A model generated the notes under the pieces. That model made no database searches. It was not told the DNA's origin and saw only the letters and a program-made list of their open reading frames with translations. Below, in pieces: positions 34,407 through 43,784 of a DNA stretch of 62,837 bases. Origin of the DNA: an uncultured Francisellaceae bacterium (GTDB taxonomy: Bacteria > Pseudomonadota > Gammaproteobacteria > UBA6186 > Azoamicaceae); NCBI GenBank assembly GCA_903907935.1, contig CAIVQA010000094.1, positions 1 to 62,837 on the forward strand, read 5' to 3'. Within the stretch, counting starts at the first letter, position 1, and each line of letters begins with the position of its first letter. The position numbers and the translations under genes are program-made.

Positions 34407-36486
34407 TTTTTTTAGTTTTTTTCTTTTTTATAGCCTTCTTAGATCTAGTTTTCTTAGTCTTAGAATTTTTGTTTGATAGTTTTTTATGATCAACATCTAA
34501 TACAAAATCTACCCGTCTTCTGTCTAAATCAACTTTACTGACTATAATTTGTAATTCCATACCTAAAGAATAAATTACACCACTTTTTTCCCCAATTAAT
34601 CTATGACTAACTGGATCATGGATAAAATAATCTGAACCTAAAGAATTAATATGTACCAACCCATCTATATAAATATCTTTAATTTCTACAAACAAACCAA
34701 ATTTAGTTACCCCAGAAATTATGCCACGAAATTTAGATCCAATAAATTTACTAAGATATTGACATTTGCATGCTTTAATTACTTCTCTAGTAGCATCATC
34801 CGCACGCCGTTCTGTTATAGAACAATGTTCCGCAATTTTTTTTATTTTTTCTGACGATAATGACAATTGATCTACTGTATTATGTAAAACCGCTTTAATA
34901 TGTCTATGTACTAATAGATCTGAATAACGACGAATTGGAGAAGTGAAATGCGTATATGCTGGGTATGCCAATCCAAAATGCCCTATATTATCGGAAGAAT
35001 ACATTGCTTGACACATAGAACGTAATAAAATCATTTGAATTACATCAGCATCTTTACGATGGCTAATTCCTTGTAGCAAAGTAGAATAATCTTTAGCGGT
35101 TGGAATGCCATTGTCTTCTAATGATAAGCCAACGCTTTTCAAAAATGCCTTTAAATCTATTAATTTAGTAGAAGTTGGTCCCTCATGAACTCGATAAATA
35201 CTCAATAATTTATTTTTTTCTAAAAACTTAGCCGTTGCAACATTAGCACACAACATACATTCTTCTATAATTTTATGAGCAATATTACGTTTTATTGGTT
35301 TAATCTCAATTACTTCCCCTTTCTTATTGAAAATCATTTTATTTTCGGTTGTTTCAAATTCAATAGCACCTCGTTCTTGCCTCTGTTCTTGCAAAATTAC
35401 AAATAATTTTTGCAATTCTAATAAATTCATTAATATTGATTGTTCCAAAGCTCTAGTATTTTTATCGTTTTGTAACAAATCAGCAACTTGATTATAAGTT
35501 AAACGTGCTTTAGAACATATTACTGATTCATAAAAATTATAACGGCTTAATTTACCATTTTTGCTAATGTGCATTTCACATACCATACATAATCTATCAA
35601 CATTAGCCTTTAAAGAACATAAATCGTTAGATAATAATTCTGGTAACATTGGGATTACTTTACCTGGAAAGTACAATGAATTCCCACGCAATAATGCTTG
35701 ATTATCTAAACTACTATCTGATTTGATATAATAGCTAACATCAGCAATTGCTACATATAAAATCCAACCGCCATATTTACTGCTCTCACAAAAAACTGCA
35801 TCATCAAAATCTTTAGCATCTTCACCATCTATGGTAACAAATGAAAGATGTCGCATATCAACCCTAGATTCTATAACATTAGGCATAATATTTTGATCAA
35901 TTTCTGCTATCTGTTTTTTTACGTCTGTTGGCCATGCTGCTGGAATATCTAAACTTGCTAAAGCCATATTTATAAATACATTACGTTCATTAGCCTTACC
36001 TAAAATTTTTAAGATTTTACCAACTGGATCTGCCCACTTAAAAAGCGGCATAGTAACTTCCACAATTACTCCATCCCCTACTTCTGCATTACCCTCATTA
36101 CCAGATGGGATTAAAATATCTTGCTGTAATTCTTTACTAAAAAATGGAGCTACATAATTAAAACCATTTATTTGAAATAATTTTCCTGCAGTTTTTTTGA
36201 TTTGAGGTTTAACACCAGCAGCAGACCAATCGGTACCTTGTATTTTAAAATTTTTTAGACAATAATTTTTATGAACGTAATCTAATTGACCATCACGCAC
36301 CATCGCGCGCAATCTTTTACGTAATGCAAATTCTTTTTGTTCCCCATTTAACATTAATTCTTTTTTTAATTGATTAAAATGTATAGGGATCCCAATTGTA
36401 TTAAAAATACTTAATATAAATTCTCTACTTGGAATAGGGTTAGAATATTTTTCTGCTTCTCTTTTTGCAAATGGATCTTTGTTCAT
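34393..36486 (-). CDS. rnr: Ribonuclease R
   Basis: 697 residues, a processive 3'-5' exoribonuclease that degrades structured RNA. Order: N-terminal winged helix (FILSIFNTIGIPIHFNQLKKEL), cold-shock domains, the RNB catalytic domain with its aspartates in DGEDAKDFDDAVFCE, PAYTHFTSPIRRYSDLLVHRHI, an S1 domain (about 585-665) and a Lys-rich tail. It is about 110 residues shorter than E. coli RNase R, mainly at the ends. The start codon overlaps the hflC stop by one base (TAATG). Confidence 0.96.
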   Translation of the reverse strand: MNKDPFAKREAEKYSNPIPSREFILSIFNTIGIPIHFNQLKKELMLNGEQKEFALRKRLRAMVRDGQLDYVHKNYCLKNFKIQGTDWSAAGVKPQIKKTAGKLFQINGFNYVAPFFSKELQQDILIPSGNEGNAEVGDGVIVEVTMPLFKWADPVGKILKILGKANERNVFINMALASLDIPAAWPTDVKKQIAEIDQNIMPNVIESRVDMRHLSFVTIDGEDAKDFDDAVFCESSKYGGWILYVAIADVSYYIKSDSSLDNQALLRGNSLYFPGKVIPMLPELLSNDLCSLKANVDRLCMVCEMHISKNGKLSRYNFYESVICSKARLTYNQVADLLQNDKNTRALEQSILMNLLELQKLFVILQEQRQERGAIEFETTENKMIFNKKGEVIEIKPIKRNIAHKIIEECMLCANVATAKFLEKNKLLSIYRVHEGPTSTKLIDLKAFLKSVGLSLEDNGIPTAKDYSTLLQGISHRKDADVIQMILLRSMCQAMYSSDNIGHFGLAYPAYTHFTSPIRRYSDLLVHRHIKAVLHNTVDQLSLSSEKIKKIAEHCSITERRADDATREVIKACKCQYLSKFIGSKFRGIISGVTKFGLFVEIKDIYIDGLVHINSLGSDYFIHDPVSHRLIGEKSGVIYSLGMELQIIVSKVDLDRRRVDFVLDVDHKKLSNKNSKTKKTRSKKAIKKKKTKKNERK

Positions 36487-37382
36487 TATTGCTTATTATT
36501 AATGCTATTAAAATATTTAAAAAAGTCACCATCTGGTTTTAATACTAAAATATCATTTTTATTGCTAAATACCTTTTTATAGGCTCCTAAGCTTCTATAA
36601 AACTCAAAAAATTGTGGTGCTTGTTCATAGGCTTTAGCATAAATTTTACTAGCCTCTGCATCGCCATTACCTCGAGTATTTTTAGCTTTTTGTTCAGCTT
36701 CTGCTAATAGAATTCTCTTTTTTTGATCTGCCATAGCACGAATAACTATAGCTTCTGCTTCACCTTTAGCTTTTAATTCACTAGCTACCCTAATTCGTTC
36801 TGATCTCATCCGATCGTATACTGCACCACTTACTTCTTCTGGTAAATCAATTCTCTTAATTCTTACATCTATAACCGAAATCCCTAAAGTTGCAGCACTT
36901 TCGTCAGTAATTTTTCTTAATTTTTCCATCAGTTCTAATCTGGTACCAGAAACTACATCTTTTATACTATTTTTACCAAATTCTGCACGTAATCCATCGA
37001 TACTTTTCTGACTAAGCAAAATTTCTGCTTTTGATTTATTTCCTTCGGTACGAGTATAAAATAATTCTAAATTTTCAATTTTCCACTCAACATAAAAATC
37101 TACTAATACGTCTTTTTTTTCATTAGTAACTATTCTAGAAGATTTAATATCCAACATATTTAATCTAGTATCAAAGCTACGTACATCGTCTATAAAAGGC
37201 CATTTAACATGTAAGCCAGGTCCAATAATCAATGGTTTATTATCGTTGCCATATAACAATTTACCTAAACGTAATACTATTGCTCTATCCGTTTCGTATA
37301 CAGTATATAAGTTTGTTAATAATAAACATCCAATAATTAAACCTAATAATAGTATACTTCTTTGCTGTTTATTAATTAACAT
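36486..37382 (-). CDS. hflC: HflC, subunit of the HflKC membrane complex
   Basis: 298 residues. An N-terminal membrane helix (ILLLGLIIGCLLLTNLYTVY) is followed by the SPFH domain (ETDRAIVLRLGKLL, GPGLHVKWPFIDDVRSFDTR) and a coiled region with MADQKKRILLAEAEQKA. With HflK it forms a large cage that encloses the FtsH protease and restrains it. It overlaps hflK by 11 bases and rnr by one, so the three are one transcription unit. Confidence 0.96.
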   Translation of the reverse strand: MLINKQQRSILLLGLIIGCLLLTNLYTVYETDRAIVLRLGKLLYGNDNKPLIIGPGLHVKWPFIDDVRSFDTRLNMLDIKSSRIVTNEKKDVLVDFYVEWKIENLELFYTRTEGNKSKAEILLSQKSIDGLRAEFGKNSIKDVVSGTRLELMEKLRKITDESAATLGISVIDVRIKRIDLPEEVSGAVYDRMRSERIRVASELKAKGEAEAIVIRAMADQKKRILLAEAEQKAKNTRGNGDAEASKIYAKAYEQAPQFFEFYRSLGAYKKVFSNKNDILVLKPDGDFFKYFNSINNKQ

Positions 37383-38559
37383 TTACTTCCTCCTTAACTT
37401 CGTTGGAAGTGGAAATTTTATTGTTATCATCTTGTTTAAGATCTATTTGATTACCTATTAATTTATCTAGTGGTAAATAAATTAAATTGTTAGATTGTTT
37501 AACGTCTATAACTATTTTACTAGAGTTAGATAACACTTCTTCTAAGGCATCTATATATAACCTTTTTTTAGTGATTTCTGGCGCTTTATTGTATTCAAAT
37601 AAAATTGAATTAAATCGCAAAGTATCACCAATAGCCTTAGCAATTATCTCTTGTCGGTACGCTTCTGCTTCAACTAACATACGCTCTGCATCACCTTCTG
37701 CCTCTGGTACAATCTTATTAGCAAATGCTTCTGCTTCGTGTTTTAATCTTTCTTGTTCTTCTCTAGCTTTAATAACATCATCAAAAGCACTCTTAACTGC
37801 ATCAGGGGCTTTGGCTTCTTTAAAAGCTACTGTTGTTACTTGGATCCCTGCTTTATATTGGTCCAAAATAGAAGTTACTTGCTGCTTAATATCTTCAGAA
37901 ATTTGGGTTCTGCCTTCTGTCATTATAAAATCTAGATTTGCATGCCCTATTACCTGACGCAAGGCACTTTCTACTGCTTGCTTTAAAGTTTTGATCGGCT
38001 CTGATACTTTAAACAAAAAATTATCTACATCTAAAATTCTAAATTGTACTTCTATTTCAACATAAACTATATTTTCATCTTTTGTTAACATTGAGCCGCC
38101 ATGTCTGCTGTATCCTATTTGCTCGCTATTAACAATAGTCTTAGTTTCAATAAATCTTGGAATCCAATGTGGCCCAGATCCAACTATACGATTAAACTTA
38201 CCAAATCTAATTACAACTGCTTGTTCCGCTGGGTTTACAATATAAAAACCCATTAATAAGTATATTATGATAAAAATACTAGCTAATAATATAGTAATTA
38301 AAAAATTACTTTTATTGCTAAAGTAACTGGATTGGTTTTTATTATTTCTATTGTTAGATGTCTTAAAACCAAAAAACGACAATATTTGTTTGCGCAAATT
38401 ATTGAAAATTTCTTCTAAATCTGGTGGTCCATTTTGGTTTTTATTATCTCTACCACCAAAAGGTTTTTTGTTATTAAAGTCATCGTTAGATCCGCCGTTA
38501 TTTTCATTACTAGGCTTATTATTACCAGGTTCGTTCCACGCCATTTTTAACTGATCCAT
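37372..38559 (-). CDS. hflK: HflK, subunit of the HflKC membrane complex
   Basis: 395 residues. A Gly/Asn-rich cytoplasmic N-terminus (NENNGGSNDDFNNKKPFGG) typical of HflK, then a membrane helix near 88-110 (FLITILLASIFIIIYLLMGF), the SPFH domain (VNPAEQAVVIRFGKFNRIVG) and a coiled region. Partner of HflC in regulating FtsH. The unit starts here. In E. coli hflX and hfq would lie upstream in the same direction; here a divergent ankyrin gene comes between hflK and hfq. Confidence 0.96.
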   Translation of the reverse strand: MDQLKMAWNEPGNNKPSNENNGGSNDDFNNKKPFGGRDNKNQNGPPDLEEIFNNLRKQILSFFGFKTSNNRNNKNQSSYFSNKSNFLITILLASIFIIIYLLMGFYIVNPAEQAVVIRFGKFNRIVGSGPHWIPRFIETKTIVNSEQIGYSRHGGSMLTKDENIVYVEIEVQFRILDVDNFLFKVSEPIKTLKQAVESALRQVIGHANLDFIMTEGRTQISEDIKQQVTSILDQYKAGIQVTTVAFKEAKAPDAVKSAFDDVIKAREEQERLKHEAEAFANKIVPEAEGDAERMLVEAEAYRQEIIAKAIGDTLRFNSILFEYNKAPEITKKRLYIDALEEVLSNSSKIVIDVKQSNNLIYLPLDKLIGNQIDLKQDDNNKISTSNEVKEEVNVN

Positions 38560-38870
38560 ACCTCTAATTCTATGTTTTTTTTATTATGTCATAATTATTA
38601 AGCCAAAACTACCATAACAAATGCATACAGATACACAGTTAGTTAATATTGTTTAATTAGTTCTTATGGAATGGATGCCGTTAGACCACTACTTGTTATT
38701 AATTTTTGGTAGCATTATCACGCAAATTTCATGATTTTTACAACATATAAGATACCTTTTTACTATACTTTAAATATGTATCTGTGTAGCTAACTATTGT
38801 TGGCGGGCATGTACACTAAACATACTCTATCTAATAAGATTAATAAAAATAACGACGGGAAAAAGCATCT
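38560..38870. other. 311-bp divergent intergenic region
   Basis: No gene or palindrome family is present. It must hold the promoters for hflK (minus) and the ankyrin gene (plus). For the plus strand, TTTACA (38737-38742) with TACTAT (38761-38766, spacing 18) is a possible promoter. ACAGATAC near 38628 and GTATCTGT near 38779 form a weak inverted pair of no clear meaning. Confidence 0.4.
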
Positions 38871-41800
38871 ATGCCAACCGAAGAAGAACAGTTTTATGCT
38901 GATGCGTACAGAAGATACAATGATTTTCTATTAAAAACTGTTAAATCAGAAGCAGAAACAACATTTAATTATAACTACGCTGATTTCCTAGAAGATTTAC
39001 TTGGAGATACTCGTAATCCATTACGACGACCTATAACAGCAAAAGATCGTTTCAAAACACATTCTTACCAAGAAAAAGAACCAGTATTACAAACACGTAA
39101 ACCTGATGGCACATGGGATAACCCTCAATATACTGAAAAAGAAAAGGATGGTTTTACAAAAAAAACACCAACCACAGCCGGACAAACAGGTACTCTTCAT
39201 CCAGGCGTTTACTCACAAAAAGACTCAGTTTCGACGGGTATAATTTTTTTTTCTGAAAATCTTGATCTGGAAAGAGAGCATATATTAGTATCAGAAGTAT
39301 TTACTCAGAATGTATCTTCTTATGGAAGGCCACTTACTGCTAGTACAAGGAGCGCAGCCTTAGGTGCTGCGAAAAAAGAACTCGCTTCAGGAACAATGCA
39401 ACCTACTGTAGGATCTTTATTCCAAGTACTGCAATATAGTAGTAGAGAAAGTACTAAAACAGAACATAATGAAGTGTTAGCAAGGTTAAAATGGATCCAG
39501 GGTTCAAAGTGTCAAATAGGAATTTTTTCTGACCCTAATGACTTAGGATCAAGTTTATTTGCTCAATTGCATGCTATGGATTTAATGTTACATACTGGTC
39601 AATCTTTTGTTGGTATATCCTATTATGATCGAACAGGTACCCCACCTTTTAGGCCATATTGGTTATCCAAACAAGCAGAAGATTTAGAAGCAGCATTAAC
39701 AAGCGGTAATGAAACATTTAAAAAAATTGCTACAATAATTAAACTCTTTAAAACTCAACCATCTCCACTTACACAAATGGAATTAGATTCAAAAATAAAG
39801 TTATGTAAACAATTGTTTTCAATAAAAGAACTAATAACTACAACAACTTATGAAAAACTTGTGTTAGATATTATGAATCAAATAAAAACTGCTAATTCAG
39901 AAGAATTTGAAGAATTGAAACAACAGTTACCACAAACAATACTTAAACCATTTTTGCGGATATTAAATAATCCATCTTCTTCAGTAGATAAGCAGCCAAT
40001 GGTTGCTTCTCCAAGAACCACTACACCACCTTCTCCTGTAAAAGATGTACCAAAAAAACCACCATCTCCTGTAGTTCAGGCATCACAAGTTGCTTCTCCA
40101 AGAACCACTACACCACCACCTTCAATTGATGAAAATAAATTGTATGCAGATGTATATAAAAAACATAGAAATTTTTTATTTAAAAGTATAAAAGCTGATT
40201 CTGATGCTAGATATACTTATGGATATCCTAATTTTATAGAAGATGTAACAGGAAAAACACATACCCCATTAAGAAGGAAGTTAATTGGAAGTGATAAAGC
40301 TAAAATGGCTATGATTGATGGTAAACCTACTACGCAACTGCGTAAAGATGGCAGATGGACCCCATCTCAGTTTTCAAAAAAAGAAAAAAAAGGATTTTCT
40401 AAAAAAACAGGAGTTACAGTAGGAAATACTGATGTATATTTACCTGCTGTGTTTGGAACAAATAGTACAAGAACCAAAGAAGTTGGAGAAAATCAATTAA
40501 GTTTAATTGGTGTGATTTTTTTTTCCGATGATCTGGATCAAAAAGATGACCATGTATTGGTATCAAGTGTTTATACTAGAGATGCTGACTCTTATAATAG
40601 AGGTGGTACAGAGGCCACACGAAGTGGCGCCAAATCTACTTTTGATAGAAAAATTAAAGAAGGCAAGCAAGTTAAAGATGTAAAAACTTTACTTGACAAA
40701 GCAAAATTAGGAGAAGTAGACCCGCAAGTTCATAACGAAACATTAGCAAGATTAAAATGGGTGCCTGGAGATCCAAGATGTCAAGTAGGAATTTTTCATG
40801 ATAATTTAAGATCAAGATTATATGCTCAGCTACGTGCTATAGATTGGATGGTAAATACCGATCAATCTTTTGTTCCTATATCATTTTATGATAGGCTAAA
40901 AAATCCACCTTTCTCTCCATATTTAACCTTGGAACAAGAAAAAGATTTACAGTTGGCATTATCTGGAAAAGATCCACAGCTTAAGGTAATCGCTACAATA
41001 ATTAAATGTCATAAAGATCAATCATTTCTTTCAACAATGTCGTTGGATTCAAAAATAGAATTATGTAAACAATTAACTTTAATGCATCCACCAACAGGCA
41101 CACCAACAATAACTAAAATAACGTATGAAAAATATGTATTAGATATTATGAGCCAACTACAAGCTAATGAAAAAGAATTTCAAGATCTTAAAACAAAAAT
41201 ACCAAAAACTATAGAACGGTTTTCAAAGGTAGTGCAAGATTTACAAAAAGTTGATGAAAATGGGTTATCTACAGAAGATAATGCATCAAGCGCTTCTTTT
41301 AGCCCAACAAGTAGCTATGTTTCAAGGGATTCAGAACAAGATGAGAGATTATCTGATAGCAAATTGGAGCAAATAGAACATGCATGGACGGAGGAAGTGA
41401 AAAAAAGAACAATAGAGCCAGAAGAAGAAAGCTCATCTTTAGGAGAAATCTCCTCTGAAGAAGGAAACCCAGAAGAAAGAGGGTTAAAATCTGATAAAGA
41501 TGAACTAGAGTTCGAAGATTTAACTGAAACCACCCTCCCATCTTCATCTGAATTTAATGACTTATTAAAAGAGTTGGACGCAAAATATGAACCAGGGAAA
41601 AAATATCTACCCATGTTTCCAGATCTTAAAGATATGAATGCAAATGCTTTGCATAAAAAAACTGGTGTACCTGTATTATGTATTGCTGTTACTAAAGGTG
41701 ATGTTGAATTGGTTAAAATGCTATTATCTCTTGGGGCTGATATTAATGTACGTAATCCATTCGATAAAAATCCAGATGGTGAAGGTCGAACACCATTAGA

Positions 41801-42512
41801 ATCTGCTCAAGCAAAATTATCAACATCAACAGAAAAATACCTAAAGATTATAGAACTTTTAAAAAAGGCAGAAAAAGATAAACTGACCGGCTCTACTAGT
41901 GGTAAAACCCTTGCAGAAGATCCATTAAAAAGATCTTCACCGCCTACAGGATCTCCATCTCTTATGGGGAAACTAGAAAGGCTAGGCGGAGAATTTTCTG
42001 ATAAAATTCCAGAGCCAGCAAAACCTATAGAGCCAGAACCTTCACCAGCTGGTACTGCAAAATTTGTACCAATACCAGTTTCCGAAAATACTGAAACCAT
42101 TTCATCGTTATCATTTAAATTTGTTAATTTAATAGATGAATTAGATAAAATTTCTAATAATCCTGTAATCAAAAGAAAAACTTATAAAGAAATGTTTCCA
42201 GACCTTATAAAAAAAGAAAAAGATGGTACTATAACTATAAATCCAGATGCTTTACATGATTTAACTAAGAAAACTAAAGTAGCTGTAATATGTATTGCTG
42301 TTGCTAGAGGTGATGTTGCATTGGTTAAAATGTTATTGTCTCTTAAGGCTGATATTAATGTACGTAATGCATATGATCAAACACCATTAGTAGCTGCACA
42401 AACAAAATTATCAGACCCGAGCCTTTCAGAAACAGAAAGAACAAAATATGAACAGATTAGATCCTCACTTTTAGAATACTCAGATAAAGAATCACATGGT
42501 CTTAAAAGATAG
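38871..42512 (+). CDS. Ankyrin-repeat protein with two duplicated halves, candidate effector
   Basis: 1213 residues, no signal peptide. An unknown domain of about 370 residues occurs twice: copy 1 at about 1-373 and copy 2 at about 421-790. Both contain YADxY(K/R), PLRR, a GIIFFS(E/D)(N/D)LD or GVIFFSDDLD strand, and HNE(V/T)LARLKW. A Pro/Ser/Thr linker separates them. The C-terminal third has two further units, each with MFPDL followed by one ankyrin repeat (about 930-975 and 1137-1180; DVELVKMLLSLGADINVRN). Ankyrin repeats bind proteins; the duplicated domain is unrecognised. It sits on the opposite strand between hflK and hfq, where hflX lies in E. coli. A role as secreted host-interaction protein is inference. 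Confidence 0.85.
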   Translation: MPTEEEQFYADAYRRYNDFLLKTVKSEAETTFNYNYADFLEDLLGDTRNPLRRPITAKDRFKTHSYQEKEPVLQTRKPDGTWDNPQYTEKEKDGFTKKTPTTAGQTGTLHPGVYSQKDSVSTGIIFFSENLDLEREHILVSEVFTQNVSSYGRPLTASTRSAALGAAKKELASGTMQPTVGSLFQVLQYSSRESTKTEHNEVLARLKWIQGSKCQIGIFSDPNDLGSSLFAQLHAMDLMLHTGQSFVGISYYDRTGTPPFRPYWLSKQAEDLEAALTSGNETFKKIATIIKLFKTQPSPLTQMELDSKIKLCKQLFSIKELITTTTYEKLVLDIMNQIKTANSEEFEELKQQLPQTILKPFLRILNNPSSSVDKQPMVASPRTTTPPSPVKDVPKKPPSPVVQASQVASPRTTTPPPSIDENKLYADVYKKHRNFLFKSIKADSDARYTYGYPNFIEDVTGKTHTPLRRKLIGSDKAKMAMIDGKPTTQLRKDGRWTPSQFSKKEKKGFSKKTGVTVGNTDVYLPAVFGTNSTRTKEVGENQLSLIGVIFFSDDLDQKDDHVLVSSVYTRDADSYNRGGTEATRSGAKSTFDRKIKEGKQVKDVKTLLDKAKLGEVDPQVHNETLARLKWVPGDPRCQVGIFHDNLRSRLYAQLRAIDWMVNTDQSFVPISFYDRLKNPPFSPYLTLEQEKDLQLALSGKDPQLKVIATIIKCHKDQSFLSTMSLDSKIELCKQLTLMHPPTGTPTITKITYEKYVLDIMSQLQANEKEFQDLKTKIPKTIERFSKVVQDLQKVDENGLSTEDNASSASFSPTSSYVSRDSEQDERLSDSKLEQIEHAWTEEVKKRTIEPEEESSSLGEISSEEGNPEERGLKSDKDELEFEDLTETTLPSSSEFNDLLKELDAKYEPGKKYLPMFPDLKDMNANALHKKTGVPVLCIAVTKGDVELVKMLLSLGADINVRNPFDKNPDGEGRTPLESAQAKLSTSTEKYLKIIELLKKAEKDKLTGSTSGKTLAEDPLKRSSPPTGSPSLMGKLERLGGEFSDKIPEPAKPIEPEPSPAGTAKFVPIPVSENTETISSLSFKFVNLIDELDKISNNPVIKRKTYKEMFPDLIKKEKDGTITINPDALHDLTKKTKVAVICIAVARGDVALVKMLLSLKADINVRNAYDQTPLVAAQTKLSDPSLSETERTKYEQIRSSLLEYSDKESHGLKR
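41697..41756 (+). repeat. Ankyrin-coding direct repeat, unit 1
   Basis: 60 bp, from GGTGATGTTG to GTACGTAAT, nearly identical to 42309-42368 (about six differences). The DNA match shows that the ankyrin unit was duplicated recently inside the gene. Confidence 0.85.
42309..42368 (+). repeat. Ankyrin-coding direct repeat, unit 2
   Basis: Second copy of the 60-bp segment at 41697-41756. The changes include GGGGCT to AAGGCT (Gly-Ala to Lys-Ala) within the ankyrin turn. Confidence 0.85.
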
Positions 42513-42533
42513 AGTTCTATCGCAATAATACCC

Positions 42534-42806
42534 CTAACCGTTCATCTCTATAACTTCGGATTCCAACTCAGATTCTTCCTCATTTGCTACATCGGATGCT
42601 ATGCGTACATTACGTGATGGAACTATGGTAGAAATAGCATGCTTATATACCATTTGACTTACTGTATTTTTTAATAATACTGAAAATTGATCAAATGACT
42701 CTATATTGCCTTGTAATTTTATTCCATTTACTAAATAAATTGCTACTGGTACTCTTTCTTTACGTAGTGCATTTAAAAATGGATCTTGTATTTGGCCTTT
42801 AGACAT
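42534..42806 (-). CDS. hfq: RNA chaperone Hfq
   Basis: 90 residues, a hexameric Sm-like protein that pairs small RNAs with mRNAs. It contains [27 protein letters not shown] (Sm1) and the Sm2 motif [11 protein letters not shown]. The C-terminal tail is short, acidic and rich in Glu/Ser, unlike the long E. coli tail. It lies 40 bp downstream of miaA on the same strand, the standard gammaproteobacterial order. Confidence 0.96.
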   Translation of the reverse strand: MSKGQIQDPFLNALRKERVPVAIYLVNGIKLQGNIESFDQFSVLLKNTVSQMVYKHAISTIVPSRNVRIASDVANEEESELESEVIEMNG

Positions 42807-42845
42807 AACTTTTCCCCACCATTATTATATTATTAATATGGAAGT

Positions 42846-43784
42846 CTAACACTTTATAAAGCGTGTAATCAACCCTATTTTATGTTCTAAGGAATTCTCG
42901 GAATATAGTAAATTTAAGTCCACTATATTTTGCCATTTACGCAACCAAGTATATTGTCTTTTAGCTAATTGCCTAGTGGCAAAAATAGTTTTTTGATAAG
43001 CATCGAATTGAGAAATCTTACTTTTATTATTTAAATATTCACTAATTTGCCTATAACCAACACATCGCATCGATGGCATATTAAGCGGTATATTTTGCTG
43101 TAATAATTGCTCTACTTCTTCAACAAATCCATCTTTTACCATAGCATAAAACCGTTCCTCAATATTTTTATGTAAAATAGCCCGATCTTGATATAAAAGA
43201 GCAAAATAATGAATATTCCAATCATTAAGAAACCGATCTTGTTTTATAAGATGATCAGAAAATTTTTTACCACCAGTTACAGTAATAACCTCTAATGCTC
43301 TTTGAATACGTTGGCTATCATTAATCTCAATTTTATTAGCCGCTCCAGGATCTAATTTTTTTAATCTAGCATGCATTTCTGGCCACCCATATTGTGTAGC
43401 TAACTCTGAAATATCATTACGTATAGCAATATTTTTTTCTGGTAATTCTGATAAACCAAAACATAGTGCATAAAAATACAACATTGTTCCACCAACTAAT
43501 AATGGAATCGATCCTTTAGAGTGTATTTGTTCTAATAATTGATTAGCATTTTTACAAAACTCTGCCACTGAATAATAATTTTGAGGTAAACAAATATCAA
43601 TTAAATGATGCTTAACTACAGCTAACTGATCTTTAGTTGGTTTATTGGTACCGATATCCATACCAATATAAATTTGTGCAGAATCAACATTAATAATTTC
43701 TACTGGTAAAATACTTGCTAATTCTATGGCTAATTCTGTTTTACCACATGCAGTAGGACCCATTAAAAAAATCGCTGTTTTCAT
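42846..43784 (-). CDS. miaA: tRNA dimethylallyltransferase MiaA
   Basis: 312 residues. It adds a dimethylallyl group to A37 of tRNAs that read UNN codons. The P-loop GPTACGKTELA starts at residue 8, followed by NVDSAQIYIGMDIGTNKP, a VGGTMLYF segment, DSQRIQRALEV and the Q-K-QYTWLRKW tail. I use ATG 43784, which overlaps the mutL stop as ATGA; the frame extends 15 residues further back inside mutL and those residues are not MiaA-like. Normal family length. Confidence 0.95.
   Translation of the reverse strand: MKTAIFLMGPTACGKTELAIELASILPVEIINVDSAQIYIGMDIGTNKPTKDQLAVVKHHLIDICLPQNYYSVAEFCKNANQLLEQIHSKGSIPLLVGGTMLYFYALCFGLSELPEKNIAIRNDISELATQYGWPEMHARLKKLDPGAANKIEINDSQRIQRALEVITVTGGKKFSDHLIKQDRFLNDWNIHYFALLYQDRAILHKNIEERFYAMVKDGFVEEVEQLLQQNIPLNMPSMRCVGYRQISEYLNNKSKISQFDAYQKTIFATRQLAKRQYTWLRKWQNIVDLNLLYSENSLEHKIGLITRFIKC

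Noticed and set aside
38620..38790. Inverted repeat in the hflK/ankyrin gap as an operator pair
   Set aside because: Only eight bases match cleanly (ACAGATAC/GTATCTGT) at about 150 bp distance in AT-rich DNA, which is too weak to call.
41315..41614. Minus-strand frames opposite the linker of the 1213-residue protein
   Set aside because: They mirror a Ser/Glu-rich linker, giving Ser-rich antisense translation; no start signal. The frame at 41807-42172 is similar.
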